From Flavobacteriales bacterium (GTDB lineage: Bacteria > Bacteroidota > Bacteroidia > Flavobacteriales_D > Crocinitomicaceae): DNA of 64,000 nucleotides. Below are positions 61,801 to 64,000 of this stretch, in pieces. The notes under the pieces were generated by a model. It saw nothing but the letters and a program-made list of their open reading frames with translations, did no database searches and was not told where the DNA came from. The position numbers were made by a program, and so were the translations under genes. Location: positions 45,698 through 109,697 of the forward strand of contig VEQH01000005.1 of the NCBI GenBank assembly GCA_018883325.1. Direction: 5' to 3'. Positions within the stretch are counted from its first letter, which is position 1; each line of letters starts with the position of its first letter.

Positions 61801-62729
61801 CTGGCTTAACAAACGGAATTGCTTTTATTCCTTCTTTAACCTCTACATTGATATTAAGTGGCGAGTTAAACGGCTGTTTATCATATGATTCTGTTTTGAT
61901 AACAGTTTCAAATCCTAATTTATCAATTACTTCATTCGATGGTGAAGATTCATTAGCTTGTGATGGAACAGCTTCAGTTTTAATAGTCAATGGAATTGCT
62001 CCTTATTCTTACATATGGACTAATAATTCTATAAATTACACAACACCATCAATTCAAAACCTTTGCTCAGGAATCTATTCTTTATCAATAGTTGATGCTA
62101 TAGGTTGTCAAGGTTCAAGTAATGCAACCATAAACGATACACTCATTTTAATACAAACAATTGATACACTTTATTTTACAGATATTATTTACCAAGATTC
62201 AACAGTAATTGGAGGAGACACAAGTGATTGGATTGAGAACTGCACCTTTGATTATAATCTGGTAATTGGAGCAAACATTGCCTCTTACAATAATAATGGC
62301 ATAACAACAACTGTAAATTGGTTCATAAACTTGAGTAATGGAACGAGCATTCCTATTGATGTAATTTACCCACTAAACATTGACACTATAGGTATCTATG
62401 AATTTACTTTGCAACTTTTCTGTTCTGCAAAAACTGACCCTAGATTTATTGAGGCAACTTCTAGAATATACGTTGATAACTCGACAATTAGTGTGCAATC
62501 TCTTTCATTAAATAGTGTTTTATTGTTCCCCAACCCAGCAACAAGCACCATTTCCATTGTTGGAGCAACTGAAACGTTCCGATACGAAATACGAGACATT
62601 CAAGGTAAATTGGTGAAGCAAGGAGCAACTGAAAAGGAAATTGACATAGCTTCTTTAACAACAGGAACTTATCTCATTTCATTTTCTTCAGACAAAGAAA
62701 TGAAGCAATTGCGCTTTGTGAAGTTGTGA
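58812..62729 (+). CDS. T9SS type A cargo adhesin, tandem copy 2
   Basis: 1305 residues with a signal peptide (1-20, ending 'SSTSLRAQ'). Unlike copy 1 it begins with a domain of about 200 residues ('YYFFQGDTIIGSYSYKKMYY') seen at the start of other T9SS proteins. Ig- and BIG2-like repeats follow ('GGTWVSNNPSIASVTNDGL'), then five tandem units of 70 residues ('NAGNDTTICAGEVYILNATS'), a SprB-like repeat ('TSFDGEDSLACDGTASVLI') and a type A sorting domain almost identical to that of copy 1. Probably surface-exposed and cotranscribed with copy 1, though a TAnnTTTA box in the gap could give it its own promoter. Confidence 0.9.
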   Translation: MKFKLLFLVLFVISSTSLRAQQDLGSFVDESNLWYNYGGSFSFYGPIQRFHVYYFFQGDTIIGSYSYKKMYYKVIDSSFNNNNGTLHHVTNYPVRYEASFRQEGKKVYSVQNYYNNNNEFLYIDFNMQVGDTINYKPFGTIIHTVTAIDSIPFGNQYRKRFTTTGGTIYEGIGHQFGIFRNNSVAYHGTHYLSCFHQYGETQDVYYFNDNAPCYNYNSPTYNSQGATFTCSTPTQCGGSSFSIHSSTAGFESYLWNITGPGGYVSNHSGQNINITLSQPGYYNVSLSATFNGVTETHTETSYLNVIPQPTVSAPSSICLGSNGQLSPISGGTWSSSNNSIASVTNQGYVYSNNQGYVIFTFTDAQTGCSRPTTVEIVNQYVSIPSTTMCVDGTIQLTPNSGGIWMSNNPSVASITNTGLVTALSQGSTNFTFTNSTNGCSRTTQNLNVNLGTNPIISVPSAFCENTVIQLLPSTGGNWTSNGAVWVSNNGLVSAYGPGNATFTFINLLNGCSISSSPVEILSLPSVSSPTSFVCVNSTIQLSPNTGGTWVSNNPSIASVTNDGLVTGLTSGNVFFTFTNSSTGCSRNTNSINVRTVLYVNPIPDKLICSGDIVNATFFTGNAQQYVWTNNNINIGLGASGYGSISNFTASNNTTYNQVATITVNTNNNSCGSIPTTFTITVKPKPNVNAGNDTTICLGQSYILNAITNADSISWNNNLVNGTVVSPNVSSFNTVIVIQDGCFNSDSVLVSVIPSTSIVYAGNDTTICYGQTYTLNATSNTNIITWNNNLSNGSIITPTLNTQFVVTSGTNGCEVTDTVIVIVNPLPILNTGNDTTICAGEVYILNTTSNTNDITWNNNLPNGSIVSPTLTEQFIVTANQSGCQNSDTLIVTVNQLPIVNAGNDTTICAGEVYILNATSNTNDINWNNNLPNGSIVSPTLTEQFIVTANQSGCQNSDTLIVTVNPLPIVNAGNDTTICIGESFTPNSFGNATTSQWSTGLTNGIAFIPSLTSTLILSGELNGCLSYDSVLITVSNPNLSITSFDGEDSLACDGTASVLIVNGIAPYSYIWTNNSINYTTPSIQNLCSGIYSLSIVDAIGCQGSSNATINDTLILIQTIDTLYFTDIIYQDSTVIGGDTSDWIENCTFDYNLVIGANIASYNNNGITTTVNWFINLSNGTSIPIDVIYPLNIDTIGIYEFTLQLFCSAKTDPRFIEATSRIYVDNSTISVQSLSLNSVLLFPNPATSTISIVGATETFRYEIRDIQGKLVKQGATEKEIDIASLTTGTYLISFSSDKEMKQLRFVKL
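60880..61930 (+). repeat. Five 210-bp tandem units in the second type A adhesin
   Basis: Units begin near 60880, 61091, 61301, 61511 and 61721, each with the protein motif 'AGNDTTIC'. The units at 61301 and 61511 are nearly identical over their full length, whereas the others differ, so the latest duplication was between those two. The 210-bp period keeps the frame. Confidence 0.85.
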
Positions 62730-62739
62730 ATTTAAGTGA

Positions 62740-63816
62740 TTATCTAATCAAGGTAATAAATCCATGACCTTCTTTTTTGTCACCGTTCAAACCTGTTAGT
62801 TTGTAAGTGTAGAAATAGACGCCATCTGTTAATTCTGTGCCATTTGATGTTGTTCCATCCCATGATTCATTTACATCATTCAAGGTTACCACAACATTTC
62901 CCCAGCGATTCAAAATAAACAGTTCAAAATCCTTAACATTTGTTGATTGAATAATGAATAAATCATTAGCATTGTCATTATTTACAGTGAAAACATTCGG
63001 GATTACAACTGTCGGAGGAGCAATAGGAATTACATTAATGATGCTTTTTGCTGTGTCGCTACAACCACTATTGCTTGCAACTAAAATCACTTCATAGGTG
63101 CCAATTGTTGCATAGCTTGAAGAAACTGTTGCTGAGGTGCTACTTGAATTTGTCAAACCATTTCCAAAATCCCAGAAATAGTTTGTTGCATTTGAACTTT
63201 GATTGGTAAAATCAACTGCCAAAGTAGGATTACCAATTGTTACAGAAGGTGTAAATGCTGCAATTGGTGAACTAAGCACATCTACAAAAACTGAATCAAT
63301 ACCAACACAACCAAGAGCATCTGTACCAATAACTGTATAATAAGCACTCGATGGAACTACGAGCGAAGAACCATTTACAATTCCATTATCCCAAATATAG
63401 TTTCCATTTGTTCCTGCTCCTGTTGCTAAAAATTGAACCGATTGCCCTTGACAAATAGTCATTGCGGAACCTGCATCGATAGTTGGTAATGGTTGAACAG
63501 TAACTTGAATAGCATCCGTACTATTGCATCCATTCGAATTTACAGCACTAACAATATAAGTTTGTGTTTGCGTTGGAACAAATGGTTGGTTATCGATCAC
63601 TAAGTTCGACCAAGTAAAAGAAGCAAAATTTCCTGATCCTGCTAATGTTATTGATTCTCCACTGCAAATTATTGTATCATTTCCAGCGAAAATGGGTTCT
63701 GTCGGTAAGAGATTGATTTGATGTGTCGCAGGCAAACTCGAGCAGCCATTTACGGTATAAACAACACTGTAAGTCGTACTTTGTGGTGTTATTGAACTGA
63801 TGATAGCATAGAAGGA
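62740..63816 (-). pseudogene. 5'-truncated T9SS type B cargo gene
   Basis: The frame is open from 63816 to the stop at 62740, about 358 codons, with Ig-like units ('GNDTIICSGESITLAGSG', 'SAMTICQGQSVQFLATGAG'), a PKD domain ('NYFWDFGNGLTNSSS') and a full CHU_C sorting domain ('IPNVFTVNNDNANDLFI', 'LNRWGNVVVTLND'). The recognisable protein ('SITPQSTTYSVVYTVNGCSS') runs right up to a stop (TAG at 63817-63819) inside a hairpin; no signal peptide or proper start exists. A TTG at 63735 could start a 331-residue product without a signal. So the gene has lost its N-terminal part and promoter. It converges with the type A pair, 10 bases apart. Confidence 0.82.
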
Positions 63817-63856
63817 CTAAACCGAAGCGCAACGCAGTGAAGGTTCGGCTTTAGTC
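63815..63856. repeat. Hairpin with an extra-helical base at the truncation point
   Basis: Arms GACTAAACCGAA (63815-63826) and TTCGGCTTTAGTC (63844-63856) pair along 12 bases with one unpaired base and a 17-base loop. It sits exactly where the coding of the truncated gene ends. The remaining sequence to 64000 holds no gene I can see. Confidence 0.6.
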
Positions 63857-63936
63857 TATTGTTGACAGATGCTTTCGCTAGCCCTACTTTGTGTTGTTAT
63901 GGGGTTTGCTTTTTAATCGATACATTTTTTGAGTTT

Positions 63937-63965
63937 AAGTCGTCCTATTGTGGTGACTTTTTTGT
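63937..63965 (+). terminator. Possible terminator near the window end
   Basis: A short stem AAGTC/GACTT with CC/GG inside and a six-base loop is followed by a T-run on the plus strand. The stem is weak, so this is tentative. Confidence 0.3.
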
Positions 63966-64000
63966 TTTGATTGTCCCGAGTTAAATCACTTTGAGTGGTT

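Noticed and set aside
63815..63856. A confirmed integron attC site
   Set aside because: The stem has one bulged base but I could not find the RYYYAAC/GTTRRRY cores in the right places, so I keep it only as a hypothesis.

Overview
The window comes from an AT-rich member of the Bacteroidota, most likely Flavobacteriales; a Fluviicola/Crocinitomicaceae-like origin is my inference. The support is: type IX secretion (T9SS) cargo with both kinds of C-terminal sorting domain (CHU_C/type B and type A); PorP/SprF and PorE-like outer-membrane partners; a complete alternative complex III operon joined to cytochrome oxidase genes; and promoters carrying the Bacteroidota -7 element TAnnTTTG. I saw no rRNA, tRNA, CRISPR array or intact insertion sequence.

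Layout. 1-2.6 kb: the end of a TraB/GumN-like gene, three 168-bp tandem repeats, and a rhodanese lipoprotein paired with a YeiH-type exporter. 2.7-16.4 kb (minus): a tight four-gene T9SS operon of cargo, PorP/SprF, PorE-like OmpA protein and a giant Ig-repeat adhesin. 16.6-28.3 kb (minus): actABCDEF-coxB-coxA, the quinol:cytochrome c oxidoreductase and its terminal oxidase. 28.5-32.6 kb: a SPOR-like protein, an unrecognised conserved-looking protein, thiL and an S41 peptidase. 32.8-38.9 kb: decayed and duplicated T9SS cargo genes, including a junction at about 34.6 kb where two divergent genes have both lost their 5' ends. 39-54.4 kb: mainly housekeeping and envelope genes, namely a 16-residue-repeat solenoid protein, a small lipoprotein, a TIGR01777-type epimerase, an MDR oxidoreductase, an outer-membrane barrel plus TPR pair, ftsE, an AAA/DUF4143 ATPase behind three phased 32-bp repeats, an HI0933-type flavoprotein, a DsbA-like protein, gpmI and a histidine kinase. 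54.9-64 kb: two tandem type A T9SS adhesins and one 5'-truncated type B gene facing them.

How the parts work together. The electron-transport operon moves electrons from menaquinol through ActB/ActA/ActE to the CuA and haem-copper centres of CoxB/CoxA. The surface-protein regions use the T9SS: cargo carries Ig-like, PKD, SprB or BIG2-like repeats and is exported by its C-terminal domain, and the PorP/PorE-like pair is probably a dedicated attachment or secretion partner for its two flanking cargo genes. The cargo genes are a recombination hot zone, with tandem duplication, near-identical 3' ends, internal repeat duplication and truncated copies.

The most notable observations are: the shared N-terminal 'WEED' module in both cargo proteins of the PorP/PorE operon; the helically phased CGTACG repeats over the promoter of the DUF4143 ATPase; two MITE-like elements with target-site duplications; the double-truncation junction at 34.6 kb; and a cargo gene whose expected start codon appears to be ATA.
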